Shown piece after piece: positions 15,530 through 24,077 of a stretch of DNA of 64,000 nucleotides. The position numbers were made by a program, and so were the translations under genes. The notes under the pieces are model-generated. The model did no database searches and was not told the origin of the DNA. It worked only from the letters and a program-made list of their open reading frames with translations. The first letter of the stretch is position 1. The number at the start of each line of letters is the position of its first letter. The stretch spans positions 62,001 through 126,000 of the forward strand of contig JADIYM010000008.1 of the NCBI GenBank assembly GCA_016705245.1, in the 5' to 3' direction. This DNA is from Blastocatellia bacterium (GTDB taxonomy: Bacteria > Acidobacteriota > Blastocatellia > UBA7656 > JADIYM01).

Positions 15530-17815
15530 ATGAAGTTCCGGAACTACTTCCTCCTCTCGTCATTTGCGTTCGTCGCAACGGGCTTCCTCGCGCTCGTTCT
15601 GACCGGCAGGCTCGACATCATTTCGCCCGTGCTCTACATCGCGGCCGTCGTTGGCGCATGGTGGATCGAGCGGAATCGTCCGGATCTGCTCATCGCCCGG
15701 AAGCGCGCGGCCATGATTTCGGCGATTGCCATTCCGCTCACGGTCGTCGACATCCTCATTGTGACGCGGAATCCATTCCTCGGGCTTGCGAGGTTTGCGC
15801 TCCTGCTGGCGGCGATCAAGCTCTTCCAGAAGAAGGACGACAGCGACTGGGTCTGGCTGTACGGACTGGCGTTCGGCCAGCTGCTCCTTGCGGCGTCGCT
15901 GACCGTCGATGCGACATTCCTCGTCTCGCTCATGCTGTTCCTGTTCTTTCTCGTCACGACGCTTTCTGCGTTCGAGATCGAACGCACCCACCGCAAACTC
16001 AATCGCGTCGAGGAAGAGGAATTCGCGATGCGAGCGGACCGTCCGCGTCCGCTGCGCCGCGGATGGTTCGTGTCGGCGATCGGCGGCGGTCAGATGGTTC
16101 TGGTGGCGCTTCTCGCGGTGCCTATCTTCTTCATCCTCCCGCGCTTTGGTGGCGGATATCTCGGCAGTGCCTACAGCCAGTCGCAGACGCTTTCCGGCTT
16201 CAGCGAGCGCGTCAACCTCGGTGACCTCGAGAACATCAAGCTGAACCGGACCGTGGTGATGTATGTGAAGCTCGACCGGCCTCCGAACCGGCCGCTGCGA
16301 TGGCGGGGACTGGTTCTCGAGGAATTCGATGGGGTGAGGGGGGCGTGGAGGGCCGTGCGTCCGTTCCGCGGGACGACATTGGAGCGGGTGCCGGGCGTGC
16401 CGTCCCGTTTCGACGTGGAGCCGCTGGCTCCGGGCACCGTGGCGTCCGACCTTCTCGAGCAGACGATCTACCTCGAGCCGATGAGCAATCAGACGCTCTT
16501 CGCTGCGTCGCGCGCGAAACGGATCGACAATGCTCCGCGCGAGGTTGCTGTCGATGCAACGGGCAGTCTGCGTGGACCACGGCACCACACCTCGCGACTT
16601 TCCTACGTGGTGACCTCGGACGTCGTGGGACCCTCGGAAAGCGAGTTGGCTAAGGACACCTCGACGGATTACCCCGAGGATGTGCGGACACTGGACCTTC
16701 AACTTCCGGAGATCGATCCTCGAGTCGCCGAACTTGCCCGCAGCGTGATCGACGATGCCGTGACGCCCCATGACAAGGCACGCCGCATCGAGTTGTACCT
16801 CAAGAACGAGTTCGAGTACTCGCTCGAGCTGACGCGGCAGGACACGTCGATCGACCCGGTTGCCGACTTTCTCATCAATGTGCGTCAGGGACATTGCGAG
16901 TATTTCGCGACGTCGATGGCGATCATGCTGCGCAGTGTGGGTGTTCCGTCGCGCGTGGTGAACGGCTTCCAGACGGGTGAATACAACGCCATCAGCGAGA
17001 CCTACACGGTGCGACAGGCGGATGCTCATTCGTGGGTGGAGGTCTACTTCGCAGGATCGAACGAATGGATAGAGTTCGACCCGACGCCGGCTGCGGGCCT
17101 CAACTCGTACGACCCGAGTCTGGCGGCGGATCTCCGAAAGTCGATCGAGGCGATGCAGCTCATCTGGATTCGCTACGTCGTCGCGCTCGACACACACGAG
17201 CAGCTCTCGATCTTCCGTTCCATACAGGGAGGGCTCATCGAGGCGAAGACGTGGGTGACTACGAAGTTCGCTTCGTTCCGGCGTTCGATCGCCGAGATGT
17301 TCGATGGTCGGTCGGGAACGATGTCGATGCCGGGAGTGCTGACGGTCATCGTTGTTGCAATGCTTGGCGTCGGGGCACTGTCGATTTCGGGCATGTTGTT
17401 GCACCACCGAGGATGGCGCATTGGCCGCTTCGTTTTTCCGGTCTGGAGATGGCGTCGATGGTGGGACCGCTCATCGGAGCCGTCACAGAAGGCCGCGGTG
17501 CATTTCTACGAACAGATGTGCGCGATGCTCGACAAAGCGGGAATCCACCGGCAACCGTTCACGACGCCAAGGGAGTTTGGCGTCGAATGCGGTCTCGAGG
17601 AGGTTCGGACCATCACCGAGCACTACCATCGCGTGAGGTTTGGCGGAGAAACGAGTCGCAGTGTCGAGCGCGACGTCGCCTCCGCACTTGCGAGCCTCGC
17701 GTCGACGCTCCGGAAGCCGCGGAAGGCGCAGCCGGCGGAGCCTCCGGCGGCTGCGCCCGGGTCCGGAGGTCCGGGCGGAAGTGTCGACACGGCAAAGCCG
17801 AAATCAACTGAATAG
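15530..17815 (+). CDS. TgpA-like membrane transglutaminase
   Basis: 761 residues. N-terminal membrane helices (about 5-210, DUF3488/TgpA type) precede a periplasmic domain with a transglutaminase-like papain fold. The catalytic triad is Cys456 (GHCEYFATSMAIML), His500 (DAHSWVEVY) and Asp517 (EFDPTP). A further helix at about 602-625 precedes a cytosolic DUF4129-like tail (VHFYEQMCAMLDKAGI, TTPREFG). The last 35 residues are Pro/Ala/Gly-rich. In Pseudomonas TgpA is essential and envelope-associated; the substrate here is unknown. It is the last gene of the MoxR-DUF58-TgpA operon. Confidence 0.92.
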   Translation: MKFRNYFLLSSFAFVATGFLALVLTGRLDIISPVLYIAAVVGAWWIERNRPDLLIARKRAAMISAIAIPLTVVDILIVTRNPFLGLARFALLLAAIKLFQKKDDSDWVWLYGLAFGQLLLAASLTVDATFLVSLMLFLFFLVTTLSAFEIERTHRKLNRVEEEEFAMRADRPRPLRRGWFVSAIGGGQMVLVALLAVPIFFILPRFGGGYLGSAYSQSQTLSGFSERVNLGDLENIKLNRTVVMYVKLDRPPNRPLRWRGLVLEEFDGVRGAWRAVRPFRGTTLERVPGVPSRFDVEPLAPGTVASDLLEQTIYLEPMSNQTLFAASRAKRIDNAPREVAVDATGSLRGPRHHTSRLSYVVTSDVVGPSESELAKDTSTDYPEDVRTLDLQLPEIDPRVAELARSVIDDAVTPHDKARRIELYLKNEFEYSLELTRQDTSIDPVADFLINVRQGHCEYFATSMAIMLRSVGVPSRVVNGFQTGEYNAISETYTVRQADAHSWVEVYFAGSNEWIEFDPTPAAGLNSYDPSLAADLRKSIEAMQLIWIRYVVALDTHEQLSIFRSIQGGLIEAKTWVTTKFASFRRSIAEMFDGRSGTMSMPGVLTVIVVAMLGVGALSISGMLLHHRGWRIGRFVFPVWRWRRWWDRSSEPSQKAAVHFYEQMCAMLDKAGIHRQPFTTPREFGVECGLEEVRTITEHYHRVRFGGETSRSVERDVASALASLASTLRKPRKAQPAEPPAAAPGSGGPGGSVDTAKPKSTE

Positions 17816-17871
17816 GCCGCTGTGCCCACGCGTGCTCAAGGCGCAAGTACCTTGCGCGGTGTTGATCCCTT

Positions 17872-18171
17872 GTCAGCGGAAAGTACCCCTCAGATCGCGT
17901 CCGGCATGTCGCCATACATGTCGTGGCAGGATCAGTACCGCGAGCGATGGCGAAGCGTCCCACGGACGGTGACTGAACTCGCAGGCTCTTCGTTGCGGAA
18001 GGACAGAAGTAATCTGAACCGTTCGACCGTCCGTGGGACGCTCGCTACCGCTCGCGGCTCGAAAAACGGGGACCACCCGCATCGGTCAGCGGAATGTCTC
18101 CTTCAGATCGCGTCCGGCACGTCGCCATACACGTCGTGGCCGGATCAGTACCGCGAGCGATAGCGAGCGGG
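17872..18171. repeat. Hairpin of the GAGCGGTAGCGAGC family flanked by ~87-bp direct repeats
   Basis: Two copies of GTCAGCGGAA...CAGATCGCGTCCGGCA...GGATCAGTACCGCGAGCGAT (17872-17961 and 18085-18171, period 213 bp) flank a hairpin with arms 17938-17972 and 18026-18060. The loop resembles that of the 10.4 kb array read on the other strand. It fills the gap between the transglutaminase gene and the convergent metalloprotease gene, about 380 bp with no gene. Confidence 0.85.
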
Positions 18172-18195
18172 TCGCCCTCCCACCAGACAGCCCAC

Positions 18196-19953
18196 CTAGA
18201 AAACGAAAGAGTTCGAGATCTGCCCACGAATCCCGACGACTATCGTATTCGGCGCGTCGGTTCGGATGTTGAGGTCCGCGGGCGAGCCGGTGAGGATCAG
18301 TCGATTCTTCGCCGCCTTGAACTTGACCGCGCGTGGCGGCACGACAGGCACGCCGTTGACTGAGATCGAGGCAGACGCATCGACGTTGAACGCCGTGATG
18401 ATCAGTTTCTGGCTTGCCGACATGAACTTGGCCGCGGCGACGAAAGGAGCCGGGTTGCCGGTGCTTCGAAGCGCGAGAGACCGCGACATTTCGAAGTTGG
18501 CTACATCTCGAACAGAGACCGTAAAGGCCGTCGTCATTTCGGAGGTCGCCGTGCCGAGGATGCGGCCATTGGAGGAAAGGCTCAAACCACCCGGTAGCTG
18601 GCCGTCGATGACGGACCACGTAAACGGCCCTGTGCCTGTCGCTTCGAGTCCAAAGTCGAACGGGGAACCGGTCACGGCGTCAGGAAGCGCGTCGGTGAGG
18701 ATCGCGAGCGGCGCGGAGGACGGCGTCGCCCGGTAAAGGAATCGCGCCCCGTCCATGTCGTCGGTTCGAAGGCTCGCCCCGCGACCGTCCAGGTGTGCGA
18801 TGAAGAAAAGCGAGGCGTCGCGAAGAATCTCGTTCGGTTCGTCGGCCTGATCGGAGGAATGGCCGAATCCGAGGGCGTGACCCATCTCGTGCGTCATTAT
18901 CTCAGAGAGCAACAGCGGGTCGGAGAGGATGCAGCCGAAGTCGGGATTGAAGATCAGATCGCCATCCTGGATTCGTGCGAACGTCCGCCCTCCGATCGAC
19001 ACGCTCTGGTTCGTCACGGCCTGGGCGACTCCGCCGATGGCGACGACGCCCGAGCAATTTACGGGTGGATCGAATCGTCCCGTGCAGTCGTTGAACGAAA
19101 TTGCGTTCGTGCCGTCCGCGCGAAGCCCGCACGCGGTCGTCTCGCCGGCGATCTCCACGCGCAAGCTGCTTCCCGGAACTCCTGACCACGCGGCTGCGGT
19201 TGCGATCGCCTCATCCATTCCTCCCGAGGGACTAGGTGACCGGTCGCGGTTCACGCGGAATCGAATTCGATCTCCGGTGTCGGGCTCGAACCAGCGGAAT
19301 CCGGGGGACAGGAATCGGAAATCGGACGGAGGTCGGTTTGGCGAGCGCCCGACGGCGCGTCTCGGCTCGATCCTCGGAGAACGTGGAGCCTGTCCGGCTG
19401 CGCCCGAAATCACGAGTGACTGGATTCGCGCGACGAAGTCGTCCTTCTTTTCGCAGCGCGCGAACGGCTGCGGTCCAATGACGCGGACGTTCGGTCCTGG
19501 CATCGATCGCACGACGAGCTTCTCTCCCGTCCTCTGGTCGGAGATGATCCGAAAATAGCCGAGCGACAGGTGAGCGACACGAAGTGTGCCGTCGGTTTCC
19601 GGATTGAGAAAGAGCAGCATTTCCCAACCCTTCTGCCAGTATGGGGCGCCCCAGATGATCGTCGCGCCATCCGGAAGCTGGCCACCGAATTGCCGAAGCT
19701 CGATGATTCCTGGTTGCAGGTCTCCCTTGATCACCTTCGTCACCTTGAAGGTGACGAGCGTGTGAATCCAGGTACGGTCTTCGTTCCATTCCGCACGAAG
19801 GCGCTGGCATCGACCTTCGACGATGACCGATGACGACGCGGCAAGGTCATCATCCGTGAGCGGAACGATCGTCGTGGCCGTGGTTCGCTCCGCCAGCATG
19901 AGACACGCGGCGAGGGACCCGAGGCCAAGAGTAACGGCCCAACGTCGATTCAT
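18196..19953 (-). CDS. Secreted matrixin-like metalloprotease with Ig-like domain
   Basis: 585 residues from ATG 19953, which starts a normal signal peptide (RRWAVTLGLGSLAACLML); an upstream in-frame GTG at 20052 would add 33 residues. Residues about 30-150 hold a beta-rich domain (VIVEGRCQ, WIHTLVTFKVTKV) found in front of other bacterial metzincins. The catalytic domain carries MTHEMGHALGFGHSSD near residue 350, the full HExxHxxGxxH. The expected Met-turn (S-x-M-x) is replaced by ASLFFIAH. Residues about 425-510 match a putative Ig domain of the He_PIG type (FTWSVIDGQLPGGLSLSSNG). The end is beta-rich and may be a TIG-like fold. Likely a secreted protease; substrate unknown. Confidence 0.85.
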   Translation of the reverse strand: MNRRWAVTLGLGSLAACLMLAERTTATTIVPLTDDDLAASSSVIVEGRCQRLRAEWNEDRTWIHTLVTFKVTKVIKGDLQPGIIELRQFGGQLPDGATIIWGAPYWQKGWEMLLFLNPETDGTLRVAHLSLGYFRIISDQRTGEKLVVRSMPGPNVRVIGPQPFARCEKKDDFVARIQSLVISGAAGQAPRSPRIEPRRAVGRSPNRPPSDFRFLSPGFRWFEPDTGDRIRFRVNRDRSPSPSGGMDEAIATAAAWSGVPGSSLRVEIAGETTACGLRADGTNAISFNDCTGRFDPPVNCSGVVAIGGVAQAVTNQSVSIGGRTFARIQDGDLIFNPDFGCILSDPLLLSEIMTHEMGHALGFGHSSDQADEPNEILRDASLFFIAHLDGRGASLRTDDMDGARFLYRATPSSAPLAILTDALPDAVTGSPFDFGLEATGTGPFTWSVIDGQLPGGLSLSSNGRILGTATSEMTTAFTVSVRDVANFEMSRSLALRSTGNPAPFVAAAKFMSASQKLIITAFNVDASASISVNGVPVVPPRAVKFKAAKNRLILTGSPADLNIRTDAPNTIVVGIRGQISNSFVF

Positions 19954-20115
19954 CGAGGGCACCAGCACGTGCGAGGGCCGGAAGCGGGATCGACCTGACG
20001 CCGTGCAGAGGAGGAACACCGTAACCAGAATCGCAGCCGCGATTCGGTTCACGAACCCAATGGCTCGGACCTTACGCCCTCGGTCCTGATGTGCAAACGT
20101 CGGACCGGGTAACGA

Positions 20116-20139
20116 AAGGCGCCGCTGCAGCGGCGCCTT
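20116..20139 (-). terminator. Hairpin terminator of the FecR-like gene pair
   Basis: A perfect 24-nt palindrome (AAGGCGCCGCTG joined to its complement) lies 30 bp after the stop of the minus-strand gene at 20170. On that strand it is followed by TTTCGTT, giving a short T-rich tail. Confidence 0.6.
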
Positions 20140-20169
20140 CCGTAGAAGAGCAGGCTCGGGCCGGACCGG

Positions 20170-20862
20170 CTATCGTCGCGGCTGTACCGTGGAAATGATC
20201 ACCTGAGGATCGTCACCGCCAACCACCGTCACCGGGACGATGATCGCCGCCGCTCCACCGATCAGGAGCAGAAGCAGGGCCGTCGGGAAAGCCGCGGCAA
20301 CCGGGGGCAACACGATCGGAGCCGCGCAGAGGCACGAGCACAGGATCGTCGATGCCTCGAAGGCTGCGGGGCCTGTGGTCGTCACGCGTACGCCGCCATT
20401 GAACGACTGAGACTGATTCGCAATCAACTCGACGACACGACCCTCGGCCTCGACCTTGAGGATGCCGCTCTGGCAATAGATGCTGGTGTCACCGTGCGTG
20501 ATCAGCTCGAACGGAGACCCGGCTGCCGGAACGCCCGTGATCGATCCGCACACGAGGTCGGTTCGCATAAAGCCGCCGGCGTGCGAGACGATGGCGTCCG
20601 AATCGTTGTTGATCGTCAGACGCGTGCCGCCGCTCGCAACGACGCCCTGGGCGCCCGACGAGGTCGTGATACGACTTCCGGCGTAGACCGTTGCTCCGGT
20701 CGCAGCCTGGACTCCGTCAATACGAACCGAGCCGTTGCCGACAACCGTCATCTGGGCGCCCGCGGCTTGCGCCGCGACCGGCACGGGCTTCACAAGGCCG
20801 AGACAGAAAAGCGTCACGGCAACGATCAATGAGACAGGGCGAAGAATATTGAGGAAACGCAT
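20170..20862 (-). CDS. Secreted FecR-like protein with CxCxxC-type cluster and hydrophobic C-terminus
   Basis: 230 residues from ATG 20862 (GGAGG 8 nt upstream). A signal peptide covers residues 1-32. The central domain (MTVVGNGSVRIDGVQAATGATVYAGSRITTSSGAQGVV) has the FecR pattern: a small beta-sandwich that in other proteins senses or binds peptidoglycan or polysaccharide. A cysteine cluster CSCLC sits near residue 178, followed by a long hydrophobic stretch (TALLLLLIGGAAAIIVPVTVV) that may anchor it. It lies 14 bp downstream of a paralogous gene and is cotranscribed with it. The isolated FecR domain, with no TonB or sigma partner, suggests an envelope structural role. Confidence 0.78.
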   Translation of the reverse strand: MRFLNILRPVSLIVAVTLFCLGLVKPVPVAAQAAGAQMTVVGNGSVRIDGVQAATGATVYAGSRITTSSGAQGVVASGGTRLTINNDSDAIVSHAGGFMRTDLVCGSITGVPAAGSPFELITHGDTSIYCQSGILKVEAEGRVVELIANQSQSFNGGVRVTTTGPAAFEASTILCSCLCAAPIVLPPVAAAFPTALLLLLIGGAAAIIVPVTVVGGDDPQVIISTVQPRR

Positions 20863-20876
20863 TCGAAGGTCCTCCG

Positions 20877-21401
20877 CTAACAGTTGCAGTGGCAATTCGC
20901 CTTGGACTTCACGATGACAACGGAATCCGAGGTCGGAACCGTGACCGTGTCGGCATCGTCAAAATCCTTCGACTTGCCTTTCTTGACCGTCGTCGACTTG
21001 CCTGATCGGGTGATAGTCGCTTTCCCGATCTCTGGCTCGACGCGTCCGCCGCCCTGTGCAACGACAGTCGCCGGAACCGTGCTCGTTACCGAAATCTCGC
21101 CGCAAATCAACTGAATATGCGGGCCCGTAGCACCCGGCGTGATGGCCATATCGGCCTGTCCAGTGATCTTGATCTCGCCGCCCTTGGCAAGTCGCAAGGT
21201 GACCGTCGAATCTTTGCTCGTCGAGATTCGAGATACCGCGCCCACAGGCACCGATCCCGTCGCGACCTGGCCATCGATGCGAACCGTGCCGCTGATGACG
21301 GCCATTCCGAGTTGGCCCTGCGCCGACGTCGAAGGCACTACGACGGCGAACATCGCGGAGAACGCCACAAAGGCAAGACATCGTTTCCAACTGAACGTCA
21401 T
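20877..21401 (-). CDS. Secreted FecR-like protein ending in a CxCxC motif
   Basis: 174 residues from ATG 21401 (GGAG 7 nt upstream). The signal peptide ends near ALA-type STSAQ at residue 27. The domain MAVISGTVRIDGQVATGSVPVGAVSRISTSKDSTVTLRLAKGG is paralogous to the next gene's, with the same order of strands. The C-terminus is charged (GKSTTVKKGKSKDFDD) and finishes with NCHCNC as the last six residues. Three cysteines at an exposed terminus could bind metal or form disulfides. Function unknown; cotranscribed with 20170-20862, and divergent from the OmpA-like gene across a 233-bp gap. Confidence 0.78.
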   Translation of the reverse strand: MTFSWKRCLAFVAFSAMFAVVVPSTSAQGQLGMAVISGTVRIDGQVATGSVPVGAVSRISTSKDSTVTLRLAKGGEIKITGQADMAITPGATGPHIQLICGEISVTSTVPATVVAQGGGRVEPEIGKATITRSGKSTTVKKGKSKDFDDADTVTVPTSDSVVIVKSKANCHCNC

Positions 21402-21634
21402 GGTCACTCCTGATTGTCAGGTGACAGCAACTAGCCGGGAGCTCTTGTGAGCAAGCGAATAGGGAAGAATCCGAGGGCGAAGGTAACCGACGGCCCGGTT
21501 GATGTCAAGCTCAACGGGATGCTGATGTTACGCTTGATCTCGAACGAACTCTTGTGGTACGAACACCGTGTTTCGGCGAGCGTGAATTTGCCGAACCCAC
21601 CATTAACTCGAGTAAAGCCGCTCTGGAGGCCCCA

Positions 21635-22603
21635 ATGTCGACGATCTTCCGCATCGGAGTGATGCCGCTGGCTCTGTTTGCCGCCCTCGGAATGTCTGCC
21701 ATGACGGCGACCGCGCAGCAGACTTCCAACCAGACGGAAACGGGAATCGGCCTGAATTGCGACGATCCAGACAAGGACAAGCCGAGTGTTGCGCTGGATG
21801 CAGACTCTGTTGCGGTGCTCTCGGGCACGAAGGTCAAGCTCACGGCGTCGGGGAAGGGGTCGAAGGGCGAGCCGCTCGAGTATATGTGGCGCGCCGACCG
21901 GGGCCGGATCTTCGGGAAGGGAGCTGCCGTCGAGTTCGACACGGCGGGCCTCGCACCCGGGAAATATGACGTGCTCCTCATGGGCCGCGGTGGAAAGTGC
22001 AACCCGATGACCGTCGTCAAGACCATTGAGGTAATCGGCTGTCCGCCGGACCTTCGACTCGTGGCGAACAACGTCCGGGTCAACGCCGGTGAAGTGGTCT
22101 CTATCTCGGCGGCCGGTCTTCCGAACGGATTCGGTCTTCGATGGTCGGCTTCGGAAGGGCGCGTGACGGGTGACGGCGGCGCGATTCGCGTCGACACGGC
22201 CGGCGTGGGCGCCGACACCATTACCATCCGCGCTGCGTCGTTCGATATTCCAGAATGCTCGCGCGAAATCACGATTGCGGTCATCAAGCCGCCGGTCATT
22301 CTGCCTGACATTCTCAACTTCCCGATGACGGGCGGTCGCCTCAACAATGCGAACAAGGCCGTGCTCGATGACGTGACGCTTCGCGGCGAGCGCGACATTC
22401 AGGCTCGCATCATCGTGACGGGCAAGTCGACGGCCGGTGAGCGCCCGGGTCTCGCGAAGGTCCGTGCCGAGAACGCACGGAATTACCTCGTGAGTGAGAA
22501 GGGCGTTGATGCGTCGCGCGTCGAGATCCGAACTCAGGAAGGCACGGCGCCCGAGGGTGGCATCGAGATTGCCATCGTTCCGCCAGGCGCACGGATGCCG
22601 TAG
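21635..22603 (+). CDS. OmpA-like envelope protein
   Basis: 322 residues from ATG 21635 (GGAGG 8 nt upstream). A signal peptide covers residues 1-28. Two Ig-like or PKD-like beta domains follow (SVALDADSVAVLSGTKVKL at about 48-130 and NNVRVNAGEVVSISAAGL at about 140-220). The C-terminal 95 residues (LNFPMTGGRLNNANKAVLDD, GKSTAGERPGLAKVRAENAR, GVDASRVEIRT) match the OmpA peptidoglycan-binding fold, with the usual Asp of TDxxG altered to GKSTAGE. Its location next to the FecR-like pair suggests a common envelope role. Confidence 0.82.
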   Translation: MSTIFRIGVMPLALFAALGMSAMTATAQQTSNQTETGIGLNCDDPDKDKPSVALDADSVAVLSGTKVKLTASGKGSKGEPLEYMWRADRGRIFGKGAAVEFDTAGLAPGKYDVLLMGRGGKCNPMTVVKTIEVIGCPPDLRLVANNVRVNAGEVVSISAAGLPNGFGLRWSASEGRVTGDGGAIRVDTAGVGADTITIRAASFDIPECSREITIAVIKPPVILPDILNFPMTGGRLNNANKAVLDDVTLRGERDIQARIIVTGKSTAGERPGLAKVRAENARNYLVSEKGVDASRVEIRTQEGTAPEGGIEIAIVPPGARMP

Positions 22604-22630
22604 CGATTCGTTCCACGCGGCGCTTCTCCA

Positions 22631-22669
22631 GGGAGCGCGGGCCGCGCCGCGGCTCGCGCTCCTTGCCGT
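22631..22669 (+). terminator. Probable terminator between the OmpA-like gene and xseA
   Basis: GGAGCGCG and CGCGCTCC form a stem around a GC-rich, partly self-complementary loop (GGCCGCGCCGCGGCT), followed by TTGCCGTTT. It starts 28 bp after the upstream stop. Confidence 0.5.
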
Positions 22670-22682
22670 TTCCGGACCTGCA

Positions 22683-24077
22683 ATGAACCGCCAACCGTCA
22701 CTTCTCGACAATCTCTTCGAGGAACCGCCGCGCCCGGTCACCGTCTCGGAGCTCACGGCTGACGTCAAGAGACTTCTCGAACGGAGATTCGGCGACGTCT
22801 GGGTCGAGGGCGAGATCTCGAACTTCAAGAGGCACACGTCCGGGCACTGGTATTTCACGTTGAAAGACGCAGGCGCGCAGGTTAGGTGCGCGAGTTTCAA
22901 GAACGCCAATCGTTCGATCCGTTTCCGACCAGAAGACGGCCTCGTCGTCACAGTACGTGGACGTTTGTCCGTCTATGAGCCGCGCGGCGACTACCAACTT
23001 CTCGTCTCATCCATGGAACCGGTTGGCCTCGGGGCGCTGCAATTGGCCTTCGACCAGCTCAAGGCCCGGCTTGCGTCGGAGGGACTGTTCGGAGAGGAGC
23101 GGAAGCGTCCGATTCCGCAGGTACCGAGGCGTGTCGGCATCGTGACGTCGCGCACCGGGGCCGCGCTGCAGGACATTCTCCGCGTGCTTCGTCGCCGGAA
23201 CGCCGCGATCTCGGTGCTTGTCGCACCGGCGCGGGTTCAGGGCGAAGGTGCCGTCGCCGAAATTGTCTCAGCCATCTCCCGATTGTCGGAGAGCGGCCTG
23301 GTCGACGTGATGATCGTCGGACGCGGAGGCGGCTCGCTCGAGGATCTTTGGGCGTTCAACGACGAGCGAGTCGCCCGCGCGATTGCGGCCTCGACGGTCC
23401 CGGTCATCTCGGCTGTTGGACACGAGACGGACGTGACAATTGCCGACTTCGTCGCTGACCTCCGATCGCCAACTCCGTCTGCCGCGGCCGAGGTCGTGGC
23501 CGCAGCCTCCGTAGAGCTTCGTGCTGCGATCGACCGGCGACGTCGCGAGGCAGCGGCGGTCGTGCGGTACCGACTTCTCGATCTCCGCTCGGATCTGCGG
23601 CACGTCGTGGCGTCGGACGCCCTTCGAGACGTTCCCGCCCTCGTACATCGCCGAATGCAGGCGGTCGACGAGGCGAGCGACGAGATCTCCAGGGTGGCAG
23701 CGGCGCGCCTCTCAATGTCCAGATCGATGCTCGACGCTCACGCCCGGGCACTCGCCGCGAGAGATCCCCGCCGGCGGGTTCTCGTGGAGCGCGAACGTCT
23801 GACGAAGATGAAGGCCGCCATCCCGGCATTTGCCCGTCGGGCGCTCGATGTGCGTCGACACGCATTTGCCGATGTGCGCGGACGGTTGTCAACGCTCGAT
23901 CCGCTCGGCGTCCTGTCGCGTGGGTTCGCGGTGGTCCGCACCGCGACCGGGCGAATCGTCCGTTCACCGTCGGACGTCGCGCCAGGTCAGGGGATCGACA
24001 TTCGCGTTGAAGGCGGCTCGTTTTCAGCTGCAAGGACCGACGATACACACGATGGGGAGGGGACAGTTCGAAAATGA
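22683..24077 (+). CDS. xseA: Exodeoxyribonuclease VII large subunit
   Basis: 464 residues from ATG 22683; the open frame extends upstream but the homology starts here (VTVSELTADVKRLLERRFGDVWVEGEISNF). The N-terminal OB-fold (HWYFTLKDAGAQVRC) is followed by the catalytic domain with GIVTSRTGAALQDIL, DVMIVGRGGGSLEDLWAFNDE and SAVGHETDVTIADFVADLRSPTPSAAAE. A long coiled-coil and a closing strand (LSRGFAVVRTATGRIV) complete the fold. With XseB it degrades single-stranded DNA. Its stop overlaps the methyltransferase start (ATGA), an unusual gene between xseA and xseB. Confidence 0.97.
   Translation: MNRQPSLLDNLFEEPPRPVTVSELTADVKRLLERRFGDVWVEGEISNFKRHTSGHWYFTLKDAGAQVRCASFKNANRSIRFRPEDGLVVTVRGRLSVYEPRGDYQLLVSSMEPVGLGALQLAFDQLKARLASEGLFGEERKRPIPQVPRRVGIVTSRTGAALQDILRVLRRRNAAISVLVAPARVQGEGAVAEIVSAISRLSESGLVDVMIVGRGGGSLEDLWAFNDERVARAIAASTVPVISAVGHETDVTIADFVADLRSPTPSAAAEVVAAASVELRAAIDRRRREAAAVVRYRLLDLRSDLRHVVASDALRDVPALVHRRMQAVDEASDEISRVAAARLSMSRSMLDAHARALAARDPRRRVLVERERLTKMKAAIPAFARRALDVRRHAFADVRGRLSTLDPLGVLSRGFAVVRTATGRIVRSPSDVAPGQGIDIRVEGGSFSAARTDDTHDGEGTVRK

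Noticed and set aside
15560..17407. 615-residue open frame opposite the transglutaminase gene
   Set aside because: Composition is an antisense shadow (Arg, His, Asp) and the plus strand holds a complete enzyme.
17822..18163. 113-residue frame in the repeats after the transglutaminase gene
   Set aside because: Encoded by the direct and inverted repeats only.
21447..21662. 71-residue frame before the OmpA-like gene
   Set aside because: No ribosome site and no export signal, and it overlaps the promoter region of a well-supported gene.
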